Below are positions 25,601 through 34,921 of a stretch of DNA of 64,000 nucleotides, piece by piece. Origin of the DNA: Megascapheus bottae (taxonomy: Eukaryota > Chordata > Mammalia > Rodentia > Geomyidae); NCBI GenBank assembly GCA_024803745.1, contig JANJXV010000016.1, forward strand, positions 44,641,263-44,705,262, read 5' to 3'. Each line of letters starts with the position of its first letter. Position 1 is the stretch's first letter. The notes under the pieces were generated by a model. The model did not search any database. It saw only the letters and a program-made list of their open reading frames with translations, and was not told the origin of the DNA. The position numbers and the translations under genes are program-made.

Positions 25601-26689
25601 AGTGTAGACCAGGAGAGAGCAGAGCTGCCCTCTTGAGAAGAGTGTACACCAGGAGTGAGCAGAGCTGCCCTCTTGAGAAGAGTGCACACCAGGAGAGAGC
25701 AGAGCTGCCCTCTTGAGAAGAGTGCACACCAGGAGAGAGCAGAGCTGCCCTCTTGAGAAGAGTGTACACCAGGAGTGAGCAGAGCTGCCCTCTTGAGAAG
25801 AGCGCACACCAGGAGACAGCAGAGCTGCCCTCTTGAGAAGAGCGTACACCAGGAGACAGCAGAGCTGCCCTCTTGAGAAGAGCGCACACCAGGAGACAGC
25901 AGAGCTGCCCTCTTGAGAAGAGCGCACACCAGGAGACAGCAGAGCTGCCCTCTTGAGAAGAGTGTACACCAGGAGACAGCAGAGCTGCCCTCTTGAGAAG
26001 AGTGCACACCAGGAGACAGCAGAGCTGCCCTCTTGAGAAGAGTGCACACCAGGAGAGAGCAGAGCTGCCCTCTTGAGAAGAGTGCACACCAGGAGAGAGC
26101 AGAGCTGCCCTCTTGAGAAGAGTGCACACCAGGAGAGAGCAGAGCTGCCCTCTTGAGAAGAGTGCACACCAGGAGACAGCAGAGCTGCCCTCTTGAGAAG
26201 AGTGCACACCAGGAGACAGCAGAGCTGCCCTCTTGAGAAGAGTGCACACCGGGAGACAGCAGAGCTGCCCTCTTGAGAAGAGTGCACACCAGGAGAGAGC
26301 AGAGCTGTCCTCTTGAGAAGAGTGCACACCAGGAGAGAGCAGAGCTGCCCTCTTGAGAAGAGTGCACACCAGGAGAGAGCAGAGCTGCCCTCTTGAGAAG
26401 AGTGCACACCAGGAGAGAGCAGAGCTGCCCTCTTGAGAAGAGTGCACACCAGGAGAGAGCAGAGCTGCCCTCTTGAGAAGAGTGCACACCAGGAGAGAGC
26501 AGAGCTGCCCTCTTGAGAAGAGTGCACACCAGGAGAGAGCAGAGCTGCCCTCTTGAGAAGAGTGCACACCAGGAGAGAGCAGAGCTGTCCTCTTGAGAAG
26601 AGTGTACACCAGGAGACAGCAGAGCTGCCCTCTTGAGAAGAGTGCACACCAGGAGACAGCAGAGCTGCCCTCTTGAGAAGAGTGCACAC
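20192..26689 (-). other. 2165-codon array 2 open frame without ATG, probably spurious
   Basis: The longest open frame in the window starts at a GTG inside a repeat unit and stays open through about 160 units. Because 40 is not a multiple of 3, the frame cycles through LLKRAALLSPGV, HSSQEGSSAVSWC and ALFSRGQLCCLLVC from the same DNA. Two other frames are open over the same DNA (for example 21216-26753, TTG start). Three simultaneously open overlapping frames argue for composition, not selection on a protein. Confidence 0.3.
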
Positions 26690-26853
26690 CAGGAGACAGC
26701 AGAGCTGCCCTCTTGAGAAGAGTGCACACCAGGAGACAGCAGCTTGGGATCAAAGTGGGTGCCGTTTAAGTCAGCCTGGACCCCGTGAGAGTCGGTCCCC
26801 ATGGTGAATGCTGTCTGGGCTCCCATTGCCTTTTTCCCCCACCCCAGACACAT
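24376..26853 (-). other. Open frame entering array 2 from its right flank (ATG start), probably not a gene
   Basis: An 825-codon frame starts with ATG at 26853 in the unique flank. It has about 40 flank-encoded residues (MCLGWGKKAMGAQTAFTMGT...) and then 40-residue repeats encoded by three DNA units each (SPGVHSSQEGSSAVSWCALF is half of one repeat). It ends where a GAGTCAGC variant unit creates a TGA. It is the only very long array frame I could tie to an ATG start; the others begin with GTG or TTG. The peptide is Ser/Leu/Cys-rich with no signal peptide or domain I recognise, and no promoter, splice site or poly(A) signal supports transcription. I consider it a by-product of a stop-free unit. 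Confidence 0.3.
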
Positions 26854-27123
26854 GCTCGATTACAGGAGAGGCACAGAGGGGCATTGGGCGTGGTCTCATC
26901 ATCACTTGTGAAGTGGGGAGTTAAAAATTGACCTCAAGACTGTGAGGTCCTGGCTTACTGACTTCTCAAAGCAGTCATCAACAAATTAGACACAAGTCGT
27001 CTAAAGTATATCTTTGTATTTGTGTAGGTAAGGATTTTCACAGGAAGGTAAATGGAGAGGGGACAGACGTGCATCAATGTGATGGCGTGTAACCACACGG
27101 GTAGGTGTGATTACACAGCTCTG
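26743..27123. other. Spacer downstream of array 2
   Basis: Unique sequence. It includes the ATG and first codons of the minus-strand frame that enters array 2. No repeat family or RNA gene recognised. Confidence 0.5.
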
Positions 27124-27250
27124 TGGTAGTGGCTCCGGTCCGTCATCCCAGCTACTGAGGGGCTGAGATCTGAGGATCACAGCTCCAGGCATGTCAGGGC
27201 GCCAAAGTCCACGAGACTCCTACCTCCAAAACCTACCAAAAACCTGGAGG
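27124..27250 (+). mobile_element. 7SL-like head of a composite SINE
   Basis: CCGTCATCCCAGCTACTGAG and GGGCTGAGATCTGAGGATCA match the Alu/B1-like head of the composite SINE seen in antisense at 10051-10262 and 44130-44300. CACGAGACTCCTACCTCC then matches the middle linker. The tRNA-like right half is missing or decayed. This copy is in plus orientation. Confidence 0.68.
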
Positions 27251-27799
27251 TGGACCTGGGACTTGAGTAAGAGAACTCAGGGCCGGCAACCAACCCTGAA
27301 TTCAAGGCCTGTGACAGGCTAAAATAAGGTGGCCTGCGTGAAAGACAAGCTGTTTTGTGTAATGTAGAGATGCACATAAAACCACCCAGCTTCACACACT
27401 ACTCGCACAGCTTCAGTCAGCAGTGATGGCATGTGATAAATCAGTCACGTCTCCTAACAAAGCCATGTCTACTAGTTTTCTAGAGCTGTCATATTTTATT
27501 TATTTGCTTAGAAGGCCATTTGATAAATGACCAACCCGTGACACATTTTTCCAAAGCCATTGGCCAATGTCTCTAACATAGGCTTTACTGCGGTCTATAA
27601 TTAAAGCATGTTAAAATTTGATTTTCATCTTTTTCCTGCAGCATCTATTAGTATTAAGTGGGCTTTGACCTCAGTTTGCTCTTTTCTGTTTCCTGGGCTT
27701 TAACCTTCTGCTCTGTTTTAAGTATCAGAAATTTGCTTGTTGGTTTTGTGTGGTTTTTAGTTCTTCTTGACTGATTCTTATAAGATAAATTGTTTATGA
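27251..27799. other. Spacer, no recognisable feature
   Basis: AT-rich unique sequence. No open frame above about 75 codons and no repeat family recognised. Confidence 0.5.
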
Positions 27800-28025
27800 G
27801 TAGTTATCACACTCAAGCATGGGGGTCTCTAGACAAATAAAAACAGACTTACCTTGTGAATCCACCATACAATGTTCACACCTGAGCATGTATTTGAAGG
27901 CGTGCAAACCAGCATGCAAGAGAGGGATCTGCTTATCTCTGTTTACTGCAGCTCCATTCACAGTAGCCCAGTTGTGGAGTCTGCTGATGAACGGATACAA
28001 TGAACAGACAATAAATAGAAGGAAG
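27800..28025 (+). mobile_element. Decayed LINE-1 distal fragment
   Basis: The order CACCATACAATGTTCACACC, GAGAGGGATCTGCTTATCTC, GTTTACTGCAGCTCCATTCA, CAGTAGCCCAGTTGTGG and GATGAACGGATACAATGAAC follows the distal end of L1 ORF2/3' region as known in mammals (cf. the 'small sample / cause of illness' style segment order at 14165-14330). It is strongly diverged; edges are approximate. Confidence 0.55.
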
Positions 28026-31017
28026 GGGGAAGTAAGCCACTGGCACAAATGGGTGGAGCGGAGGTGGTTCAGTGGAGTAGAGGCGTCGGGCTCTGGGAGT
28101 CTCTGCACTGACTTCCGGTCAGTTTTGGGGTCTGGTCTGGGGAGCACACGGATACGTAGCTAGAGGCATACGGTAGAGTCAGACTACGACGGTCCCTTTA
28201 GGATGTCCTCAGGGTTGAGGGGAGGGGCGGGGGTCAGAGGGTGGCAGGGATGGAATGCGGCACAGTGAAACCTGCATGGGTGGGCACCTGGGGGTTGGGG
28301 AAGCTGCGCCAAGGTGAACGTGACCGCAGGCGACAAGCCGAGGCAAAGCCCCTTTGTGCATTCTTCAACGTGCACTGAAGCCTGACACAGAATAGAAAGT
28401 ACGACAGTCTGCGTTGTGAGTGGGTATCCGTGGAAGGAAAGGCAGGGAGAGGGTGGAGGGACGAGGCAGATGTGGGTGAATTTCCCCAGGGACGAGGAGG
28501 GGCTGAGGGATGGAGAGCGAGAGGAATCTCCTCTTTGCTCTTTCCTCATTTTCGTAAGGTGATGCTGTTGATGTTGTTTTAGGAAGGGCAGGGAGGTGAG
28601 GGCGTTGGCGAGTGGAGAAGCATCATTGCTTGTTCTAGTCCAAGCAGTGTCATCGTTCCTCATAAGAAGCTCCACAGGTGCCCCTTGTTGGAGCAGTGTG
28701 TGGGGAAACCATACCGCTGCATTGACCGTTTCGTTTGCTCTCCTAGCTTAATTTTGTTTGCACTGTTTCTGTTCCCTTCTAAGTCAGTTGGCTCTCTGAC
28801 AATGCTCCCACTGACCAGAATTCCATAAACATTGATTTCATACCAAACTATGAAACCCTTAAGATACGGAATAGAAAATAATGGAGTCTGAGTGTAATCT
28901 GCTCCTTCTTGTCCTCTTCTTCATAACTCTTACTGACATTTTTGCCATTTTCAACTCCTAAAAGGATATTATCTATGCAATTGTGTGTTGTCACTTATGA
29001 AAATTACTTAATATTGGAGAGATACCATGTTTGCCTCTGACCATACATCTACATGTTCTCATTTGTAGTTTATTTCTAACAGCAAAAATTAGTACACTGT
29101 TATCTAGTTCCCAAGAAAACAAATTTTTGGCACACTAGACAAGTCAGACATAATTATAGGCAGAGCAGATATACTGGTCAATTTCAAGCTGGTTTTCAGT
29201 GATAAGTGATTCGAGCGTGGAGCTGTCCCCTCCTCGTGGCTGGATCTCATAAACAACCCATTTGATGTGTATAATTCGTCGTGATGCTGCATCAAATGCA
29301 CTATTATAGGACTGATTGAGTGTGGATGTTGGAACTGACCCACCCCAGCAGCTTGAAGCCCGACTCCGGGCCCCCAGCCATGCAGCTGTAGAGAACAGAA
29401 GGACAACTTATGCAGTTATGATGATTTTAGGAGAGAAACGGGTCATTTCTTATCTCTAAATACCGCTTATAGACACGCTACTGATTTTGTTCTCTGAAAT
29501 TTTCACTTGACTAACTTTCCTGTGGCTGCTCTCCAGAGCCACCTGGGTGCTGGGACTTCAGGGCCCCACCACAGACCAGCGCTGTGGGAAAGGGGGCACC
29601 CCGGCTGCTTCCCCAACTCCTCAGGTGCCCGGGGCACAGTGGTGAACACCCTGAGTCTACAGCGTCCAGCCGTGGACGACACCACGGAGGCGCGGGGCCA
29701 GCTCCCCTGCTTCCCAGAGGCAAGGCTGCCCGGCAGACCCTCCTGTGCCACTCAGAGGCATGAGAGCCCCAGAAGCAGGGCTGTGGTCTTGATCCGGGCC
29801 TGCCTGGCGCTTCGTGCCAGGGGAGGGTCTGGCTGCCCACAGAGGGCCCCCTGTGGGTGGGGATGGAGCCGTGGCTCGCTGCTTCTCTGCCTCCTGCATC
29901 CCAGGGGCTCGAGGCACACGGCAAGCCTCCATCGTGAAGACGCTGGCTCTGATGCTGCTGCAGTGGCGGGAAGCGGACTAACCCAGCGAGCGGACATCAC
30001 AGAAACCCGAGGCCCAGAAGTCGACAGGCTGTTAGCATTGAAGTTGTGGAGAAGGGTGGGGATGAGGAGCTGAGGGGCAGCAGGCCTGAGCTGTCGGGGG
30101 CTGGGAAGTGACAAGGACCCCTAGCCTCCAGGTTCCGGTTCCTCCTGGAGACACGGACGCCCCGGCCTCCCCCTCCTGCCAGCACTCAGCCTGAGAGAAC
30201 CCTGGCCGTTACCCTGGTGAGAAGCCAGGATGAAGACGCGAGATCCTCCGAACAGGCCCAGATCTCATCAGTGGAAAGACCCCAGCCACAGCCGCGCCTG
30301 TGGGACGTGGTGAGCAGCTTGCTGCTCCTGGTTTCCAGAGGGCTTCAAAGCTGAAAGAAACCAGATCTGCAGAGGAACTCTCCGCTTCCGTGTGCAGGCG
30401 CTCGGTGGACAGAGCTGTGCGTCCTCAGGAAGATCTGAGGGGAGCACTGACAGGGGAGCACCGGCCCTGCTCTGCACCAGAGCCACAATCCACTCCACGT
30501 CTCCAGCGTACTGCAGTGGAGAAGCAGGGAAAAGTAATCGATCTAAAAACGTGAAATGAGAGGGCTCAAAAGTTTCTATCTTGATTTAAAAAAATGTTGA
30601 TTTACGCATGGTATCCTTAATATGTAGCTATTAAATCCAAAGAGTACAAGAGCGAGGACTCAATAACTGCATGCCCAGTGCTATGGACATGGTAACGGAA
30701 ATACAAACTTAACTATATAGACATAAAAACCTATGGCTCTATAGATATAATGTTTTATTTCTTAAATTAATAGGTTTCTATGACATACAAACCCTTAGCC
30801 TAATCGTGATTAAGTCCTAAATACTAAGTCCCAGTGATTGTAAATAGAGATTCCCCCCTTAAACACTTGTTTGTTAAACTTGTCATTTAAAATATGATGT
30901 AAAAATCAACATTAATAAATTCTTTAATAAAAAATGTTGATTTCACTTGCTGTCTGCTAGGGAGGAGAGGCCTTTCTGTGGTAACTCGTGTCTTCTCTTT
31001 CACACACATTCATATTC
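28026..31017. other. Spacer, no recognisable gene
   Basis: Mostly unique sequence, GC-rich with scattered CpG at 29500-30540 and AT-rich at 28720-29330 and 30560-30950. Frames up to 188 codons (29507-30073, plus) overlap others of similar length on the opposite strand and show no recognisable domain. I see no splice-bounded conserved exon. Confidence 0.5.
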
Positions 31018-31083
31018 AGAGAGAGGGAGGGAGAGGTGGGAGGGAGACATGGGAGGGAGGGAGACACAGGAGGGAGGGCAGGA
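31018..31083. repeat. GA/GGGA-rich purine tract
   Basis: Near-pure purine plus strand with repeated GGGAGGGAGA words, including a tandem MGGGAGGGAGACA-type repeat. A simple low-complexity tract. Confidence 0.7.
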
Positions 31084-32049
31084 GTGGGAGAGCCCAGAGC
31101 AGTCATTGCAGGCAGGGAAGGACTCAGGATCTCAGGCTGCAGGCAGGACCCAGCCATCTCCCACCGCAGGCTAGCACTGCCCCCTGCTGTCTTTCTGAAG
31201 CGCTGCCCCGGTGTTTCATGGCTGGACATGATTCCCCAGGCACAAGCCTGAACTAGCCTCCAAGATTTCCGTCTGTCCAAGAAACAGACTCCCCTCCCAT
31301 GGCCAGCCAGACCACAGAACTCCCCCTGGACCCCGTGTCCACCTGTCCTGTACATTGTTTGCTGCATTGCCTTTTCTTTCTCTTGTATCCTTCCACAGTT
31401 TTCTCATGGGCAGCCAATAGACAGCACCATACTACATTACTGCTGAGATGCCTAAGGAGACAGAGCGTCGATGGCAAAGACCTCGCAGGTGACTGCCAGG
31501 GGCGCCCCGCACCTGCTCAGAAGAGAAGTCAGGGTGGGGAAGTGGCACTGGGGCCCCCTGTATTTCCCCCCACTCCCCGGGCACTGCCAGGTGCACGGCT
31601 GTACCCTGGACAGAGTGACCTGCAGGCGTCACTTCCGGCTCTGGGCTGCAGCTCCACTGCTGAGGAGGAGGGAGCCTGCTGTGCCCTTCCCCCAGGAGGC
31701 CAAGGAGGTGGACCATGGCCTGAGAGCCCTTCGCCCTTGAGGCCCGAGGGGCGTGGTGTTCTTTCAGTCTTTCTTTGGAGAGCCGGTAACCATCAGTGTC
31801 ATTCCACCACAGCGCCCGGCGTCCTCACCGCCCTCACCTCTCTCCCAAGCCGTGTTCGTACGGTGTGCACGCGTGGACGAAAGGTGGCTGTCGGCAATCG
31901 CATGTTAGTCCACTCTCTTAGAAACACATTTTAAAGGGCATTTTCACTTTTCTTTTAAAAGTTTCATCCATTTACTATCATCTTTAAGGAGCCGCGTAAG
32001 GCGAGCGTCCTTTAACACAGCAGGATAGGAACACGGCAGGTGTTAGCGT
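31084..32049. other. Spacer, no recognisable gene
   Basis: Unique GC-rich sequence to about 31900, then AT-rich. The 211-codon plus frame at 31299-31934 overlaps others and has no domain I recognise. Confidence 0.5.
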
Positions 32050-32948
32050 GTCAGCTCCAGACGGCCCCTCCCCGCCTCGATGGATTTGTGGGACACACAG
32101 CTCATTCTCCACTGCACCCCCCATCGTCCACCCCCATTCCTTGGTCCCGTCTCCCTTTCCCAGCATCCATGTCTTGGTGCTTATCTGCTTCATTTTGACT
32201 TCGTTTTCCATGGTGTCTGCTCTGGTGCGGTTGCTCAGTGTGTAACCCTGTGCTTACCACCCAGTGTATTCACGATAGGTGAACAGACCGGCCGCATCCC
32301 CACGGGGTGTTCACTGTAGATCAGTAGACACAGCCTCACCATCACAAACGCCATCTTTGGTTCCCTGGGTGTGCCTTACCTCACTTAATGAAATGCCCTC
32401 CAGGCCCTTCTGCTTCCTTTTTATAAATGGTGGAAAATCATTCTTTCTGGAGGGTGTGTAGCATTTCTATTGTGCACACACTGCATGTTCTTGATCCATT
32501 CCTCTACTGAGGGACGTCTGGGCTGGTTCCACGTTTGCCTCTGGTGGACAGGGCCGCAGTGACAGGGTTGTGCTGGTGGGCTCACTGTGGCCCGGTTTGT
32601 GGTGGAGTGGAGCGGCTGTGCTGTAGGGTGGCTGCTGTAGGGTGGCTGTGCTGTAGGGTGGCTGTGCTTCCTCTGTTGAGGACCCTCCACACGCCTTCCA
32701 GATTTCCACCAACAGTGGGTAGAGCTCCACCGTGGCCACACTCTGGTGGACGTCAGTTATTGTTGGCTTCTCTGAAAATGGCCATTCACAGCGGGGTGAG
32801 ATGCAAGCTCTGTGTTGTTGTTGTTTTGATCTGCATCTCCTCTGTGGCTGGAGACGTTGTTTCTTCATGCGTCTACTGGCTGTCTTTACTTCTTCGTCGA
32901 GAAGTCTCTCTTGAAGTCCTTAGCCTACTTATTAATTGGGTTGTTGTG
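32050..32948 (-). mobile_element. Twin-primed LINE-1, 3' part in normal orientation (minus)
   Basis: Read on the minus strand this is the distal part of L1 ORF2 and the start of the 3' untranslated region. It begins with CAACAACCCAATTAATAAGT at 32948, runs through GACTTCAAGAGAGACTTCTC, CGCATGAAGAAACAACGTC and GGAATGGATCAAGAACATGC, and reaches GGGAAAGGGAGACGGGACCA (about 32143-32162), which matches the 3' region of the elements at 33727 and 36918. Frames are broken. It abuts an opposite-orientation L1 segment at about 32949. A clear A-tail is not visible, so the left edge is approximate. Confidence 0.72.
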
Positions 32949-33690
32949 AAAACTTTAAAAAAGCTTGAAAAAAGAAATCGAAGAAGACTCAAGGAAATGG
33001 AAAGCCCTTCCATTATCATGGTGAAAATGGCAACATTGCCCAAAGCAATTTATAAGTTCAATGAAATGTTGACCAAAACCCCAACAACATTCCTCACAGA
33101 GACACAGGGAGAGATCTGAAACTTTCTGCAGAACAAGAAACCCTGAGTGGCAGCGGTCATTAGCAGGCAGGTGCCTGCTGTAGCAACGACAGCTCCAACC
33201 TTCAATCTCCCTTACAGAGCTTTAGTAACAGAAACAGCGTGGCACAGAAATAAGCCCGATAACCAATGCACGAGGAGAGAAGACACAGAAATGAACCCCC
33301 AGACTAATCCCCATCCACTTCTTTGATAAGCCAAAAGCATGTGCCTCAACAAGTGGGCTGGCAAAGCTGGGCATTCACACTTAGAAAACGGAAACTAGAT
33401 ACGTCTCCTTGCACCAGAACCAATTCAGAATGGATCAAGGACCAAAAACCACAAACCTATTACCAGAAGGAGCTGGGAAATATTAGGGCTCAAGATGAAA
33501 CTTTCTAAATAAAGACTTGAACACAGCAAATCAAAGAAAGACTTGATAAGTGGGACCCCATCCAACGCAAAGGTTTCTGCATGACACAGGACACAGCTGA
33601 CAAGACAAAAAGAAGGCCCACAGAATGGGAGAGGATTTTTACCACCTATACATCAAGACCCGAGAATCCAAATAGAGATAAAAAAAAATT
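32949..33690 (+). mobile_element. Twin-primed LINE-1, inverted 5' part
   Basis: The plus strand carries an L1 ORF2 C-terminal segment. One frame reads EMESPSIIMVKMATLPKAIY then KFNEMLTKTPTTFLTE (32988-33104), the conserved region after the reverse transcriptase. It then continues through AAGCATGTGCCTCAACAAGT, CAATTCAGAATGGATCAAGG and GGGAGAGGATTTTTACCACC. In the L1 order this comes immediately before the segment that lies inverted at 32050-32948, which is the arrangement produced by twin priming. Multiple stops and frameshifts make it inactive. Confidence 0.75.
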
Positions 33691-33710
33691 AAACCCTCAA
33701 AGGATGTTTT

Positions 33711-33935
33711 AAAAGTTGAAGATCCATCGGATATATTTGTCTTTGGTTATCTGAAATTGGATAGGGAAGGGGGGAAAACAAGATGAGGCGTGGGAGTGGG
33801 GGGGAGGGAAATAGGGACCAAGACATGTGAAAGGGTATCAATGTATGGGAATTAATGCACCTTCTATCTGGCAAATATCATGTAACCCTTCTATTAATTA
33901 CAATAAAAAATATATGGAAAAAAGTTGAAGATCCA
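33711..33935 (+). mobile_element. Short truncated LINE-1 3' end with target duplication
   Basis: Only the last 190 bp or so of a L1 3' untranslated region is present (33727-33919). It has a G-rich stretch (GTGGGAGTGGGGGGGAGGG), then AGGGACCAAGACATGTGAAA, GGTATCAATGTATGGG and a terminal ATTACAATAAAAAATATATG. The 16-bp sequence AAAAGTTGAAGATCCA flanks it at 33711-33726 and 33920-33935, preceded by TTTT on the left, which matches the TTTT/AA nick site of the L1 endonuclease. It lies just beyond the twin-primed L1. Confidence 0.9.
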
Positions 33936-34699
33936 CTTTTGCCTTTTGTAAAATACTTCTATTTTCCATTTCTGTATCTGCTTTCTCTGAAAACATTTCT
34001 ACTGTGGAAATGATCATCTTTTCAAAAATCCAATTAAAAATGTTGAGGTGTGTAGACACCTGGGGAAAGTGAAATTCAACCCTGACATCATAACTTAAAG
34101 CAGAATTAACTCACACACTTTGTAGATCTAAACTACAGGATAAAATCATGACGTTTCTGGAGGGACTCGAGCGATTACACCACCAGCTTAAACAAACGCT
34201 CTGGTCACATGAGATACATGCACCTACTTTACGCGTGGGAACTGTTTTCTCCGGCCCGTACTGTGGTTTTCTTGATAAAAGCGTCCTCGGCAAGCGCATG
34301 CCTCCTCCACCGCGGGACGGTGCAGACATTCTGTAATGTCACATGTCACAGCACATGGCTGACGGCCATGGCTGGCCCACCACCTCACTGTCCTGCCTCC
34401 CGTGGAGGTCAGCGGAAGCTGGGGACCCTGGGAAGAGACTCCAGGGTTTGCGGGACCCGGGGTTGGCTCCGAAGCCCACGGGCCACACATGTCAGATCTG
34501 AGCAACAAAGATAAAAATGAAAACCAGCCAGGCTGCTTTCCAAACAACTACGTCCTAGGGACACAGCTGTGCTAAAGCAACGGATTGCTGAAAAAGCACA
34601 ACCATTTCTGTGTGTTTGATCTCCCGCCTCCCGTTCCTTGTTCGCAGATCTGCATTAGTGCCTGTGCTGCACTGAACCCCGGACCCTGACCCCAAGATT
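33936..34699. other. Spacer, no recognisable feature
   Basis: Unique sequence, AT-rich then GC-rich after 34200. Overlapping frames of 72-107 codons at 34111-34547 on both strands have no recognisable domain. Confidence 0.5.
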
Positions 34700-34921
34700 C
34701 CCCGCGTCGGGCTCCCCCATGCCACCAGGAGACCCCACGCGTGTCACAGCAGCCCCCATGTCAGGCCTCCCCCATGCCACCGTGAGACTCCACGTGTTGT
34801 CACAACAGCCCCTGCGTCAGGCCTCCCCTGTGCCACCGTGAGACCCCACACGTGTCACAGCAGCCCCCACGTCGGGCCTCCCCTGTGCCACCGGGAGACT
34901 CCACATGTGTCACAGCAGCAG
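34700..34921. repeat. Small minisatellite, about 55 bp x 4
   Basis: The GCCACC block followed by AGGAGACCCCAC/GTGAGACTCCAC recurs at 34721, 34776, 34832 and 34887 (spacing 55, 56, 55). Each unit also carries GTGTCACAGCAGCCCCCA and CGTCGGGCCTCCCC forms. Units differ by scattered substitutions, many at CpG. Confidence 0.88.

Larger units (their letters stand above)
15641..26742. repeat. Array 2: 40-bp minisatellite, 277.5 copies in perfect register
   Basis: Each unit runs AGTGCACACCAGGAGACAGC then AGAGCTGCCCTCTTGAGAAG. The first unit begins at 15641 and the last half-unit at 26721, exactly 277 x 40 bp apart. I saw no unit longer or shorter than 40 bp, unlike arrays 1 and 3. Diversity comes from a small set of recurrent substitutions: GTGCAC/GTGTAC/GCGCAC at the start; GAGACAGC, GAGAGAGC, GAGTGAGC, GAGTCAGC or GAGAGTGC in the middle; CTTGAG/CTAGAG/CTACAG/CGTGAG at the end. 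The unit holds a GTGCAC palindrome and two dyads, GCAG-AG-CTGC and CTCTT-GAG-AAGAG. The minus strand has no stop in any frame of the dominant unit, so long open frames exist in all three. Confidence 0.98.

Noticed and set aside
20192..26689. 2165-codon minus-strand frame as a protein-coding gene
   Set aside because: It starts at GTG inside a repeat, overlaps other equally open frames, and its openness follows from a unit with no stop in any minus-strand frame.
15641..26742. Array 2 as a CRISPR array
   Set aside because: Both halves of the 40-bp unit are repeated; there are no distinct spacers or cas genes.
28050..28145. tRNA-like GTGGTTCAGTGGAGTAGAGG segment as a SINE
   Set aside because: There is no convincing B box, tail or target duplication.
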